Source: Nymphaea colorata
Taxonomy: Eukaryota; Streptophyta; Magnoliopsida; Nymphaeales; Nymphaeaceae
Reading direction: 5' to 3'
Length of the DNA: 64,000 nucleotides
Assembly: GCF_008831285.2 (NCBI RefSeq)
Contig: NC_045148.1
Location: forward strand, 6,763,001 to 6,827,000
Each line of letters opens with the position of its first letter. Position 1 is the stretch's first letter. The position numbers and the translations under genes were made by a program. The notes under the pieces were generated by a model. The model had not been told where the DNA came from. It saw only the letters and a program-made list of their open reading frames with translations, and did not search any database. Positions 48,361 through 60,870 of this stretch are shown one piece after another.

Positions 48361-48792
48361 GGTACTCTCTCTCTCTCTCTCTCTCGCTTTCTAGATTTGT
48401 TGCAGTTCTTCGGCTTTTCTTCTCCGATTTCTCGAATAACATGTTCTTCCATGAGACACTCTCGTGTCTTCATCTTTTTACCTTTTCTTCTTTTGTTTCT
48501 ACTGATTTAAGACATGGAAGACTGACAATGATTTTAAGCAGAAGTTGATGATTCTGCTGCCAATTTTACCGCATCATCCTTTTACTTTCCAAAATTTCTC
48601 TTGCGTCTAAAAATGTATACTTGTGACCATGTCTTCTGTCTCTCTTCGTTTACTTCTATTTTATTTTCTGGTCTTTCTTCATTGCCTTTCTTTCGTCTAT
48701 CATTTGCACCTATACGAGCTGACAGAAACAGCAAATTAACCATGTTGAATGGGATATAAATAATTTTCATGCTGTTTATTTGTTATCTGAGT

Positions 48793-48835
<43 letters not shown>

Positions 48836-49767
48836 CTGTTGTTCATCGTTTGCACTTTGCGAATCAAACCAGAGGCACGCTAAGTTGAAGGTTTTGGTTC
48901 GTACACGGTTTTGTCATCTACTTCAGTGGTCTATATTTTATTTAGATGTATGCTTTTTTCCAGTAAAGTTTCGTCTTGAAAATCTTTTGGATGGCATTAT
49001 ACTTCGACAAGCTCCCCAGTTTGAACATTAGGATGTTGTTTCTGAAGTGATTGCCACCATCCAGAGCTATATTTTTCACACATCAAGAAATTTTCTTATG
49101 TAGTCATGTGAAAGTTCTAGAAAATAGTATGATATACCATCTGCTGCTTTAGCTACTAATATGTGAAAACTGTCTAAGAAGTGACATATGTAGAACATGT
49201 AAAAATCTACTGAATAACGTAAGCAGCCACCAAAAAAAAACAAAAAAAACAAAATAGCATAAATTAAGTATGAATCCGGAATACCATGATTGCAGATCAG
49301 CCTTTTTTTGGGGATTTGAGATTATTGGCACTTTCTGTTTGGATCATGTTCCCTGGATGTCAATTTTAACTCTTTCTTTAGAATCCTATTCTATGCCATC
49401 ATGCGGTCAAAGACTTTGCACAGCACCATGAAAAGGAATATGAAGAACCATTAGTGATTGGCAATTCATCCGCTTCAAACATATAAAGGTGACCTCCTGG
49501 GAAAGAAACAACCGATCATTCAAAATCCAGAACCTCATACAACCCATAGTACCTGCTTGGTGAGAAGGAAAATAAATGCCCCTTAATCCACTGAATCCTA
49601 TTCACAAGGCCAGAGCACAAACTAAACAGAAACATGGACAGAAAGTCCTGAAATCCATAGTAATTGCGATCTTCCTAATCCTTAATGCATTTGTCTCAAA
49701 AGCTAAAAAGGTGTGCTTCATCTTTCTCTCGAACTCCGAATAAAGGTACAAAATACGTAACAGCTAT
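48361..49767. other. Intergenic or intronic, microsatellite-bearing
   Basis: T-rich on the plus strand, as introns often are. (GA)n at 48794-48832. No exon recognised. Confidence 0.4.
48794..48832 (+). repeat. (AG)19 microsatellite
   Basis: An uninterrupted AG/GA run of about 39 bases. Confidence 0.95.
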
Positions 49768-49841
49768 GTCACATAGGTACGGGTGCCGGTGCGGGTACAG
49801 GTACAAACCATTTTAAAAAAACTTGGGTCGGGGGTATGGTC

Positions 49842-49887
<46 letters not shown>

Positions 49888-49960
49888 AAGAAGAAATACT
49901 TAGAAAATATACATCAAAATAAAAAATATATATTAACATAAATAAATAAACAACATAGAA
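49768..49960 (+). mobile_element. Truncated relative of the 25348-25712 hAT MITE
   Basis: It starts 'atgtcacataggtacgggtgcc' against 'aagtcacatgggtacgggtac' in the intact element, then shares 'gggtacaggtac', 'ttttaaaaaa' and 'cgggggta' in order and the A-rich middle. A (TA)21 run (49843-49884) has expanded where the intact copy has a short 'atatatgtatg'. The right terminal repeat is absent. Confidence 0.55.
49843..49884 (+). repeat. (TA)21 microsatellite
   Basis: About 42 bases of uninterrupted TA. Confidence 0.95.
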
Positions 49961-50604
49961 AATATATATCAATGGCTCTTGCAGCAGTGTGTTTAAGAAA
50001 CCTGTGAAAAACTTTGAACATGTGGACAATCGAGCAGCCCCCTAGACAGTCAAATATGAATACCAGTCGAATTTTCACATTCAAAACAGGGTTCAACATT
50101 GTGGAACTATAATCTAAGCGCTAACTGCTGAAATGGAATGGGTCAATTATAGAAAATGCAAGATTTAGGCACCAAATACAAAAAATATTGGAGCGACTCA
50201 ACATTGTGGAGCATGGTTGCATATAAATGTAAAAAGGAAAGGACATACAATATGATTTTTGAAGAAGAAAAAAAAGATTGAAAATGATAAACCAGTAAAA
50301 GTAGAAAAACAAAAATACTACTAAGAACAACAATAAAAAGAAAAATAGTTGATGTAGGAAGGTCGCTAGAAGTCACTGGAGGTCGGCAGAAGAAATGTCG
50401 CCCAAATCAGCTAACGTTGGCCCAAATTGTTTCCTCCATAGGTTATCGGAGGTTGTTGGAGTTCTTCCTTAGCAAACAACAGTGGACAAGAGCAAAGCAG
50501 AACCTTTACTGGAGTTCTGTCGAGGCTCTATGTTTTTGAAAGGAAATACTAAAACAAAAAACAAAAAAACCTTAATTTTTGGACGAAAAGGGAATTGGTC
50601 AACA

Positions 50605-51505
50605 AATGTTGTACGTATCGTACGATACGAGCCCGCATCGTACGATACGAGCCCGCATCGTACGATACGTACCGTTGTGATTTCCTTTTACGGTACGATA
50701 CACCCCCCGTATCGTAAATGGGGGGTGTATCAGCTCTGTATTGCACGTATCATGCGATACATGGCCCGTATCGTACGATATGTGCTAATTTTGAAAAAGA
50801 GCCACCCGACGCCTCCTTTTCCACTTGTTCTTTAAAACGTCCGAGGGTTCTTCATTTGTAACGTGGGGATTGTGCATCCAAGGAGGGAGATCATCAATTT
50901 TCACGGTGAAAACATCAATTTTCACTGTGAAATTGGAGATTAAAGGGTCGATTTGTGCGTGGGTGGTTGATTTTCGTTGGGAGGAAAGGGGTTCTTCACT
51001 GCTGTGCTGAATATGTTGGTGAGGATCTTTCAATCCTTGACGATGAAGATGAAGATGAAGAAGAAGATGAAGATGAAGATGATGAAGATTATGAATGATG
51101 AATCATTATATGTATCGAACGACTTAAGAGTTATGAATCTATGGTTGTTGAACACTTGAATCATTGAATGTTTTATCACTTTATGGCTTATGCTTTGTTG
51201 ATTGAAATTGAATGATATTGTTATGAATTTTGATGTCTATGAAGTATGAATGGTGAACCGTGAACGTGTAGGTTTATAGCATTTAGCAATAATAAGTCTA
51301 TCATTATCTAAAACAAGTTTTCTATGAAGAATTTATTATTTTTAATTTTTTCTGATTTTTTTATGAATTTTTCGATTTTTTTTTAATTTTTCTGATTTAT
51401 TATTATTTTCTTAAAAAAATTTACGATACAGTTAGGATACATTACGATACGGCGTATCTTAAAGCCCGACCGATACGGCTTACGATACACGTTTTACAAC
51501 ATTGC
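50605..51505 (+). mobile_element. TACGATACG-family element R3, 0.9 kb, with apparent 8 bp target duplication
   Basis: The element is flanked by the 8 bp GGTCAACA on both sides (50597-50604 and 51506-51513). Its ends are inverted relative to each other: 'aatgttgta' on the left, 'tacaacattgc' on the right. The left third is a cluster of GTATCGTACGATAC palindromes. The middle contains a frame ending '...YVGEDLSILDDEDEDEEE' and a further acidic run, then an A/T-rich tail. An 8 bp duplication suggests hAT. It looks like an internally deleted transposon that keeps the last codons of a protein with an acidic tail. The family is represented also by R1 and R2. Confidence 0.7.
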
Positions 51506-51513
51506 GGTCAACA

Positions 51514-52680
51514 TTGATCGTGTCTATTTTTTGGATGGATATGGACCCAAGTACGTTGACCGTACCCGGTACATGTTGACCCGTCCCCGAGCCGTGTCCG
51601 ACGGCGTACCCGTACCGGTGTCGCACCCGACCGGTACGAGTACTCCACATTTGTAAGCAAATTGAAGATGGTCCAAATTGCAAAAGAACAAGACAAGGCG
51701 TGGATCAACAATATTAATCTAGCACACATGACACCACAAAAGTTTTCAAAATCCAAACGTCAACATGGTTCAAGAGTTGATGGGTTTGTCCTCAATTGAT
51801 TAAAAGGAGCATATTCATATCCCCAAGAAGACTGGAACCATATTCGACGCATTGAAACTAGATTTCTGTTTTGCTAATTCAGTTGAAAACCCCAAATTTT
51901 TAAACAACTCGTGCAGTCACTCACCGAAGATCCAGGTTCAGAACAAGTAATAATCAGAATTTCAGGTCCTAAATTGACATGGCGCAGCTGCTTCAGTGAA
52001 CATTGTACATGCTCCCTCTATCCTACCCAACTTTTGAAGCTAAAAACAACGTTTCATCAGCTTTCAAGCAGTCTCCACTCTAGGCCAGTAGTCATATCAT
52101 TTAAGAGGGATAAAGGGAGAGAGAGAGAGAGAGACAAATACCTATCCGTGAGGCTAGGTCGCCGGTGGTGAGAATCAATGGCAGCCATGCAGTTTTCCGG
52201 TGGGCATAAAAAGTGCCCTCTTTGGGCAAGAAAATGGCAAAAAGAGGGAGACCAACAAGATACCTTGATTGCAGCCAGTGAAGCTGCGAGAGGTACTTGA
52301 TGATAGGTTGCTGGCAGTGGGAATCGATGGGTAGCATGCAAAAACTGACCGGTGGTTGGATGAAGCAAGAAATATGGTCATGGTAGAGAGAAACGGGGGA
52401 CACCAAAAGCAAGAGGGTTTTCACTCAAAACCCTCTCAATTGTGGAGGTTTGGTGATAAAAAAAAAATGATAATCTTGATGATTGTTATTATCGTCGACA
52501 TTTTTTTTACCAAAAAGGATGTGCCTAATGTGTGCACATCAGACATGCCTCATGCATCACCCACAAGCCTACACCTCACTAGGATAAGATACCCCAACAC
52601 ATTGATGCATTGGCTTGGGTTTGGGATGATGCGCCCTGGTGCACATGCATCACACATTGATATCAATGGTCTCTCTTGAA
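51514..52680. other. Intergenic; fragments of GGTACG-rich repeats
   Basis: 51540-51655 is rich in 'gtacccg/ccggtacg' words like the sub-terminal parts of the hAT MITE family. 52113-52133 is a short GA microsatellite. Overlapping minus-strand frames around 52057-52424 have no recognised domain. Confidence 0.4.
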
Positions 52681-55175
52681 CAAGAACCAAGCCAAAGGAG
52701 TCACCACAAGGGATTTATCCTCTAAGTTCGATCTCCAAAGAAATGTCAACAACTTGATACAATGGGACACGATTGTTTGGCATATTATACGAAACTTTCA
52801 ACCATATGGGATGAGTTGACACTACTAGAATCAAAATCGAAATACAAAGCAATTGAGATGCATAAAAAAACAACTTGATGAAGATCACTTTTTTCAAGTT
52901 TTTAATAGTCTTGGGTCGGAATTTGAACAAGCTCTTCAACAAAAATCAAGGGAAGAGCACATTAACCAAAAGATCATATGCCACAATTGTCAAAAACCGG
53001 ACATATCAAGCTTGCATGTCCGAAATGAAAGAAAAAGGTGGATATGGCAACTTCATCCTAGAAAGAAGAAGAAACTTATACTATGGCAACTTCATCCTAG
53101 AAAGGAGAAGAAACTTATACTAGAATTGCAACGTCACTTTCCAAATTAGTTGAGGTTTTGCAACCCATTCTCAATGGATCCATATCAGGTGCAGCCATAT
53201 CCACTTCATTTACACCAACTATGTGTTCTTGGCTACTTGATTCCAGTGCCTTTTTTATATGACCCCAAACAAAGGAATTTTTAAACATTGCATAAGTAAT
53301 TTATATAAGTCTTTTGTTTCAACTGCCTATGAATCATCTCTTGAAATTGAAAGTATTGGTACTTTTCAAAATAAAAGTAAGTTTAATGTGCCAAAAGAGA
53401 AATTTATACCTCAACGCAGCTTAAACTTGCTTTCCATCTTTCTAATCTTGGTCCATGGCTGTGATCTCACTTTCTCATCAAGTAATGTCGAGTTTATGAT
53501 TGCTGGTGCAGGAAGGTGATTGAGGAAGGCTCTAGGAAAGGAGATCTTTATTATATTAATGATCTTTGTATCCCAAAGGAGTACTTCTGTAATTTTGTTC
53601 GGAAAGATATTTATACTGGGGACTTGGCATAAAAGATTGGAGCATCCTAGTGTATCATGTTGGCTTTGCCGCATACCAAGGATGTATTGAAAAAGATTTT
53701 GAATGCAAAGTTTGTATTTTGGGAAAAATGAAAGCTCTACCTTTCAAAGAAGGACTCTCTTCACTTCCAATTCTTTTGAGATGATTCATTCCTATGTTTG
53801 GGGTCTGACATCTATCACTTTGAAAGGAGGATTCTTGTATTATATCCTTTTTGTGGATGATTATACTCTGCATTAGTTGGTTTTATTTTCACAAGCATAA
53901 GCATGAGGTCTTTACCATATTCCAAGTCTTTCATAATCTGATTAAAAAACAATTTGATGCAAAAATTAAAACTTTGATCTCGGATTCTGATGGTAAATAT
54001 CTTTCTAATGAATTCCCAAAAATCACAAGAAGCAGGGTTCGACTTCTTTGAGACGTTCAGCCTGGTCGATAAGCCCACTTCAATATGAATTTTACTTTCC
54101 TTAGCAGTTCAATATAAATGGAACATTAGACAGATTGATATTGACAATGCACTTTTGAACGGGGTACTCATTAAGGATGTCTATATGAGCCATCCAAAGG
54201 GATATGTGGATTCGAGATATCCAAATCATGTGTGTAAATTGGAGAAGGCAATTTATGGTTTGAAGCAGGTGCCCCGTGCCTGGTATCTTAGACTGAGCCA
54301 TTTCCTTTTGAGCCAAGGTTTTGAAATATCTGAACTATATTGTCACTATTTGTTTCTAAAGAATGCCACACTTATATTTTAGTCTAATTATTTGCTTGAG
54401 CCGCTTAACAGAACCAAAATGGAAAACCACTAAGGAGGCTGCCACATTAATGAGCTCTTTTGACAAACAAAAATCGGGTAAAGCTTTTGCAAACTCCACC
54501 TTGTATCGCAACGTTGTAGAAGCGTTGCAATATGCTTGTCTAACTAGTCATGATATATCATTTTCAGTAAAAAAGTATTTCAATATATGCATGCCCTGAC
54601 TAAAGATTATTGGAAAACGGTTGCAAGGATATTACACTATCTTAAGGGCTCACTTGATTTGGGCTTACAGTTCCAACCTTCATCAGATCCACTAGGACCA
54701 CTACAACTCCATGCCTTCAGCGATGCTAACTGGACTGGGTGCATTGATGACAGAAAATCCACCGGGTGTGTGTGTTATATTCATGGGGAATAATGTAGTT
54801 TCTTGGTATTCTAGAAAGTAAAGAACCGTGACACTCTCTAGTGTGGAAGTAGAATATAAGTCATTAGCTGGCGGAGTGGCTTAACTATTATGGATTACTT
54901 CTTTGCTAAAGTATCTTTGGTTTGAGTTGAGAAGGACCCCAATATTAGGGTGTGACGATTTAGGGGCTCTATATCTGTCACCTAATCTAGTTTTCCACTC
55001 AAGACCAAACATGTGTAAGTGGCCTTTCACTTTGTTCTAGATCATGTGAGCAAAAAACATATAGACATCTAGTATATTAGAACAAGTGAACAGGTTGCTA
55101 ATGGACCCACAAAGGCTTTGAGTAAATCTTATTTAAGCAGTTCAAGTCCAACCTGTGGTTGCAGAATGCTTAGAT
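52681..55175 (+). mobile_element. Copia-type LTR retrotransposon, decayed
   Basis: Domains in order, in broken frames. Gag (UBN2-like) 52720-52960 ('LSTIWDELTLLESK', 'KKQLDEDHFFQ'). Protease region ~53200-53290, where the catalytic DSGA reads DSSA. GAG-pre-integrase ~53530-53780 ('ECKVCILGKMKALPFKEG'). Integrase core ~53840-54060 ('FVDDYT', 'EVFTIFQVFHNLIKKQFDAKIKTL'). Reverse transcriptase end ~54120-54350 ('VYMSHPKGYVDSRYPNHVCKLEKAIYGLKQVPRAWYLRL' type, split here by position). RNase H ~54590-55130 ('FSDANWTGCIDDRKSTG'). The region between integrase and RT is shortened, and there are many stops. A 38 bp duplication lies in gag at 53045-53120. LTRs were not found. Confidence 0.8.
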
Positions 55176-56330
55176 TGTAGGGCCGTGCTAAGGCAACATT
55201 TCTTGGTGGAATCGATAAGCATGCAGATGCCATTCCTAACAATAATTATGTTGATGCCAAAGATAAAAAATCAGTTATAGGCATAACTTAAGGGATTTTT
55301 CTTATAGCTTGGAAACTTGTCTGTAGTAATCTTTTTGTTAAGTACCTTTAATTTCTTGCTGTAAATTATGCCAGCGCGTATCTCTCACCACCTTTGTTGT
55401 AACTGAAATGCATCCTCAATATAAGGGAATTTTGTGGCTCACAACTGAGCCCTTCCAAAAATTGTGCACAAGATACCAAATCTATTAGTTGGAACTTTTC
55501 ATGAAATTTGAATTAAAGTTTCACCTCTATAGTGGAAATGCCATGTTTTTCAAATGTTGCCCTAGTGTATGGTTAGAGATATTTGATAAAATTGTAACGA
55601 AACACGGCCCTAGTGTTACCATAATAACTTGGCCTCAAAACTAATTTGGTGCTCCACCTGACGGACTCCAACCTGCTATTAATCTGCTTTAAGTTCAAAG
55701 CTAAATAAATAGCCAACATGCAAGGTAGTGTAGGGAGTATAAGGCTCAACATATGTGGATGTTAATCTTTTCATGGTCGAGATGTATGAAACTATTTTTC
55801 AAGTCATTCCCATACTTGAACTTCTATATATTGAGATATAACACTTCTATGAGAATCAAATCAACATGAGTCAAGACAAGCTTAAATAGAGATTTTTGGG
55901 TCTTTCACTATGCTGACTCTGTTTTACCTTTTATTTAAGGGGTAAAACATTGAGCACCAAGAAGAAGTTAAAAACATACGCAAGGTAATCATGGAAGGTT
56001 AAATGCATAAGTTTATATGTATGGTTGATCAATGAAACATCCTGTTTTTATCTAGCCTCTTGTGTCTCTTTATTCTTTATCACTGTATGATGTGTTTTAC
56101 TATAGATACATGTTCAGAAGTCCAAATCTGTAAAATTAAAAGAAAATCACAAAAATTTGACAAGTAGATCAAAATCTACAAGTGTATTTTTTTCAGCTTA
56201 TAAATCTAATGTTACCATTGGATTTTCATGATATTTCTCTTGCATATTCAAATATTACGCATTCCTTTATGTTGTAATATTTGTCAATTAAAACACCAAG
56301 GTGCCCATGGAGACATGTTTGAGGAGGGGT

Positions 56331-56362
<32 letters not shown>

Positions 56363-57193
56363 CACACATATATTCTTGTCTATCACTTATCTTGCTTCTT
56401 GTGCCATCTGCCTTTCAAGCATTACAATTGTGCTTTCAAAATTCTAATTGTATAGATAAAAGCAAAATGTTCAATTTTATAGACTTAAGAAAATCAGATG
56501 TGTAAATTGAATTTTATGTAGTTCTAAAATTAGTGGCTTTAGATTTTCCAACTTATGAGACAATCCAATCTAAAGCTTATATTTTTATAATTGTTATTTT
56601 TATATTCTCACACATTTGGGCATTCATCTGCACAGTTAGATTTGTAACAAAAACTTAAAATACTAAGAGGCCTGTGGAGGAAATATATTGGGGATCTTTA
56701 ATAAAATGAGGAAACATATTGGCAAAGCATATATAATATGACTGACTCTCTCTCTCTGCCCTTTATTAGCTACGTGGACTTAGACAGACCCTGGCCAAAA
56801 TATGCTGCGCTTATACATTTGGGTGGGGAAAGACTCAATTCTTATCATTATGTGCATGATACATGCTGAGGGAAGAAAACTATCACGCAAGGCAATTCTT
56901 CTCTACCATTTAGAGAGTGTATAAAAGTAATGTCATATATTTAATTTTCTAATACACGATGTGTAGTTTAGCAAGCTGTCACTTGATCATGAATTTCCTT
57001 TTTTACTTGTCTTCAATAAGAGATTATAAGAATGTACGTCTTGGTTAACACCCGCTTTCTTCATCAAGAAAGCTGGAAAAAGATAGTGGCTTCAATATAA
57101 GTTGGACTGTAATATTCTGTTATTTATTCATCGTACCAGATATTTGGTATGTGCTAAATTTTGTTGCCAAACTAATATGTCTAATTTTCTCAG
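55176..57193. other. Intergenic; includes probable 3' tail of the Copia element
   Basis: 55176-55460 may be its 3' LTR remains ('...caatataagggaattttgtggc...'), but no TG..CA pair could be placed. A (TG)n(AT)n microsatellite lies at 56330-56375. Otherwise AT-rich with no gene. Confidence 0.4.
56330..56375 (+). repeat. (TG)n(TA)n(CA)n microsatellite
   Basis: TG run to about 56354, then 'atatatacacacata'. The TG and CA parts are complementary and could fold back. Confidence 0.85.
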
Positions 57194-57350
57194 TTGAAGA
57201 ATATATAACAAGAAAGGTGACTACTGAAGATGGAAGACCGAAGTTGGATACAGAAGGAAAGGTGATTTTCGCTTTTCTTCAACTAAACTTTATGACTTCT
57301 CAATTGAGTACCAGATTTCTTGTTGACAATTTTTTTTTTTTTTTTGTAGA

Positions 57351-58094
57351 ATGAGCATTGAGTATGTGAAAGGAGTTGAAACCTTCATCAAATTTGCCAT
57401 CACAAATAGCATGGTAATTGATGGAAAAATTAGGTGCCCATGTGAAAAGTGCAACAATTGTTTATTTCAATTGATAAGAGATGCGATTGATCATATTATA
57501 TCCTTTGGTTTTCTCCAAAATTATACACATTGGCATTATCATGGGGAGTTAGTGATGCCATCTCAAAGTGGTCAAGTTGGCCCTTCTCATGCTTTAAAAA
57601 CTAGGAGGTTGGGTCGAAAACAGAAATTCAAAGTGGAGGTGAACAAGCATGGTCAACCAATAGGTGAAAAAGCACAAAAATTCAGTTCATTCATTGGTAA
57701 ATTGGCACGAAACCCACAAGTTACACCGCTTACCTATCACACATGGAAAGAATTACCTCAGACATACAAAGATGACGTCTGGAATCGTGTCAAGGTGATA
57801 AAAAATTATCTTTTTTGATTTGTTTAAATTCAACCCAAGATGTGCATATTATTAAACGTTATTGTTTTGTAGGAAAAGTTTGAAGGCCCTGGAGTTAAGG
57901 TTACTTGGGTCATGAAAGAACATGCAAAATTGTGGAGATGTTGGAGATGTAATTTGAGGAAGCTTTACAAAAAGCATAAGGCATTAGAGAGTTGCATGAA
58001 ACATTGCAAGGTCACAATCCCTGAAGATCAATGGAGATGTTTGATCCAACACTTTGAAACAACAAAATCAAAGGTTCACATGATTAAATTGACA

Positions 58095-58142
<48 letters not shown>

Positions 58143-58968
58143 CTGTCTCTGTCTCTATCTCCCTCTGTTGTATCATGCGACTATGATACATTTTACCAAG
58201 GTCTTGGTTATAAGTTTGTAACTTGCTCTCTTTTATAGGAGCAAAGTGAAAAAAATAAAGCAAACCGTGCAATGCTAAAGTTTCCTCATAATACTGGCAC
58301 AAAAAGCTTTGCTCGACTTCGAGCAGAAAAAGTATATTTCTTTAACCAAAATCCTCTCATTTAGCAGTATTGATTCAATTGTCTATTATAAATACTAACT
58401 GCATGCTACTATATAGGTTGCAGAAGGTACACCAGAGCCTTCACGCGCTGAGGTCTTCATTATGACGCGGACAAGTAAAAAAGGAAATTGTCAAAATCAA
58501 GCGACTGGTGAAGCAATTGTAAGTCATAATAGCTTATTATTATTAAGAATAGTTGTAATTGAAAAATTGTTGGTATACATATTGTTGGACCATTACATTG
58601 ATTTGCAGGCCCAAATCAATGAAGCAATGTCTCAATTACCCGAAGGCATTAGAGATGATCCAGCTCCAACTGACATTTTGTCACGGGTTATAGGGCCAGA
58701 TAAATATGGACAAGTGCATACATATGGAATGGGGGTAAAACCATCAGAATTTTTTGACGAAGCTCCTAGTCGAAGTGAGTTGATGGTTCAAAATGCAGTC
58801 TTGCGTGAACAATTGGATGATCTACACAATAAGGTGGACCAAGTAGAAGCCAATCAAGCTGAAAAAATACGTCAGTTGGAAGCTAGCTCAAAAAAAGTGA
58901 ATGAATTACAAGTCCAGATCAACTTGTTGATGGATATGATAAAAAATGAAGAAGCATCTGGAAATTAA
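57351..58968 (+). CDS. En/Spm (CACTA) transposase-like protein with transposon-associated and Ptta/En/Spm-type domains
   Basis: Five exons, all joining in phase 0 at GT/AG sites: 57350-57794, 57873-58073, 58239-58331, 58417-58518, 58609-58968. From the ATG at 57351 the product is 399 aa. Residues ~1-65 match the plant transposon-associated domain ('SIEYVKGVETFIKFA', 'KIRCPCEKCNN', 'HWHYHGE') with its Cys cluster. Residues ~85-250 match the plant Ptta/En/Spm transposase family ('EVNKHGQPIGEKAQKFSSFIGKLAR', 'DDVWNRVKEKFEG', 'KSFARLRAEK'). Residues ~330-395 are a coiled coil. The usual 'W' motif before 'RxSxEY' is missing, so the N-terminus may be shortened or lie in another exon; a possible upstream exon at 57194-57261 does not join in frame. 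No premature stop is seen. No CACTA terminal repeats or Tnp2-type catalytic gene lie nearby. It may be a stranded ORF or a domesticated gene. Confidence 0.75.
58098..58137 (+). repeat. (TC)n microsatellite in an intron of the En/Spm-like gene
   Basis: About 20 TC units, directly in the second intron, within 25 bp of the donor site. Confidence 0.9.
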
Positions 58969-60761
58969 TGGGGTGAATATTCTATGCAATAAGTTAATGT
59001 TCTTAAGTATATGATTGGTTGCTCAAATGGCTGATATAACTCTTCTCATTTTGTTGTTTGTGGGGGTCTGAAGATGAACTGATTTTGTAGACCTTATCAG
59101 ACATCTCGTGTGACTGGGCAAAGAACATTGTAAAGAACATGTGTAATTGTTGGTTTGGAACTTTTAATGTTGATTAGAAAAATGTTTCACATGTATGCAT
59201 TTCATCATGTTTGCACACAAACTTGATTTCATACTTTTTGATGGATACAGGTAATTGGTGGTATGCATGCAAAATTAGTTCCTTATATATTCTTGCATTT
59301 CTGTATGGTAAAATCACACTAAGATATTAAGTGTTGCATATTGATGGAATTGTTGCTTAGATGGCATGAGGTTGACCTCGGGTCATTTTTGTCTTATCAT
59401 TTTCTCTGTTCTTTTTCATCCTTAATTATTGCATCAATAGACTCTTTATGTTTATGCCTGTAGAATCAATATCATCAATGTACACATAAAGCTTGATGGC
59501 TTTGGTTTAGGGATCTTTCTATGCTTCATCTGTTTGACATTTCATGGTATAATGCTTGTCATCCACTACGGTGGTATTTGTTTAAATAGGATTTCAGATG
59601 AGTTGAGAAATGGGAAATGAAGGTGATGATACACAGATGGTGAGTATCAGAGGCTCTTATTGCCCAAGAGACTATTGGAGTTAGATATGATGTTGATCTT
59701 CAATGTCTTACCAACCTTTTTCCTGGAAACCTCTCCCATAGCTAGAGGGCAATGGTTTTGAGAATCATCTTTTGCTGTATAATCTTGATTTTCCTATATT
59801 ATGGAGTACATATTTGATATCTATGGACTATGGTTTTTGGAAGAGCTCCAGCCCTCAGAGGCTGGGCTATTGGTGAGTTGTTGAGCTTCCCGTACTCTTT
59901 GAGCTAAAGGAAGTTCATGGCAGAGAGGAGATTGAAAAGGAGGTGATTGCAGCTTCTCCATAGATATGTACTTGAGGGCAGAGATGGGGAGACGTCATGT
60001 TTATGGAGCTTTATTTATGTTTGAATCAGCAATGGGACTTTTCTGCTGCTGGTTACTTTATTAATAGGGATGAACACATGATTCTATGTAACGAGATTCC
60101 TGTAATTATCCATTTGTCCATTTTATTGCTGCTTCCTTTCAATGTTATGTCTTTCTTTTCCTTCTTTATGACAATTTGATGTAGACACTGTACAAGTGCA
60201 GCTGCTGTAAAATTCCCAACTGCACATGAGCTGTGGGAAGAACTGGAAAATTAACTGCTGGCATCCTGTATAGGCCACTGAGTGAGTTGAAGCCACTGAT
60301 TAGTTCAAAAATTGTCACTGCAGTTTATTTTATTGATTCCATCAGCAAACTCGAATGATGATTGTAACGATACTTGCTGATTAGTGGTAAGCTTTTGTGT
60401 GTTGTTTTTTTTCTGCTCACATAGCCTACTTTCTAATGTTGAAGCGAATATGACCTGTAAAATTGCATATATCTACAGTGTTTAGTGCTGCTATTATCCA
60501 AGGGATATGCTACGTAGAATTTTGCAGCTTGTTGCTCTCATTATTTTGTTTGGTGTTTTAGCAGTGGGAACTGCAAGCCGGGGAAAGTGCAGGGATTTAA
60601 TGAAACGGAGGTGTGTGCATTTGGTTATAGACTAGCCTTAACCAGCCCATTAAGCCCCTACTTGAGTTTTGATCTTGAAGTTGTTAAAGGTCACAGGTTT
60701 GTCACATGCAGCTTTCATGGAATTTTCCATTACTTCCCCTCCTGCCTCCAATGTACATACC

Positions 60762-60793
<32 letters not shown>

Positions 60794-60802
60794 CGTATAT
60801 AC

Positions 60803-60870
<68 letters not shown>

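Noticed and set aside
48794..48832. CRISPR-like or regulatory repeat arrays among the many tandem repeats
   Set aside because: All are simple microsatellites or local duplications without spacers; the genome is a plant's.
50977..51159. A Met/Lys-rich 60-codon frame as a real small protein
   Set aside because: It is the shifted reading of an acidic (Asp/Glu) codon repeat inside the R3 transposon.
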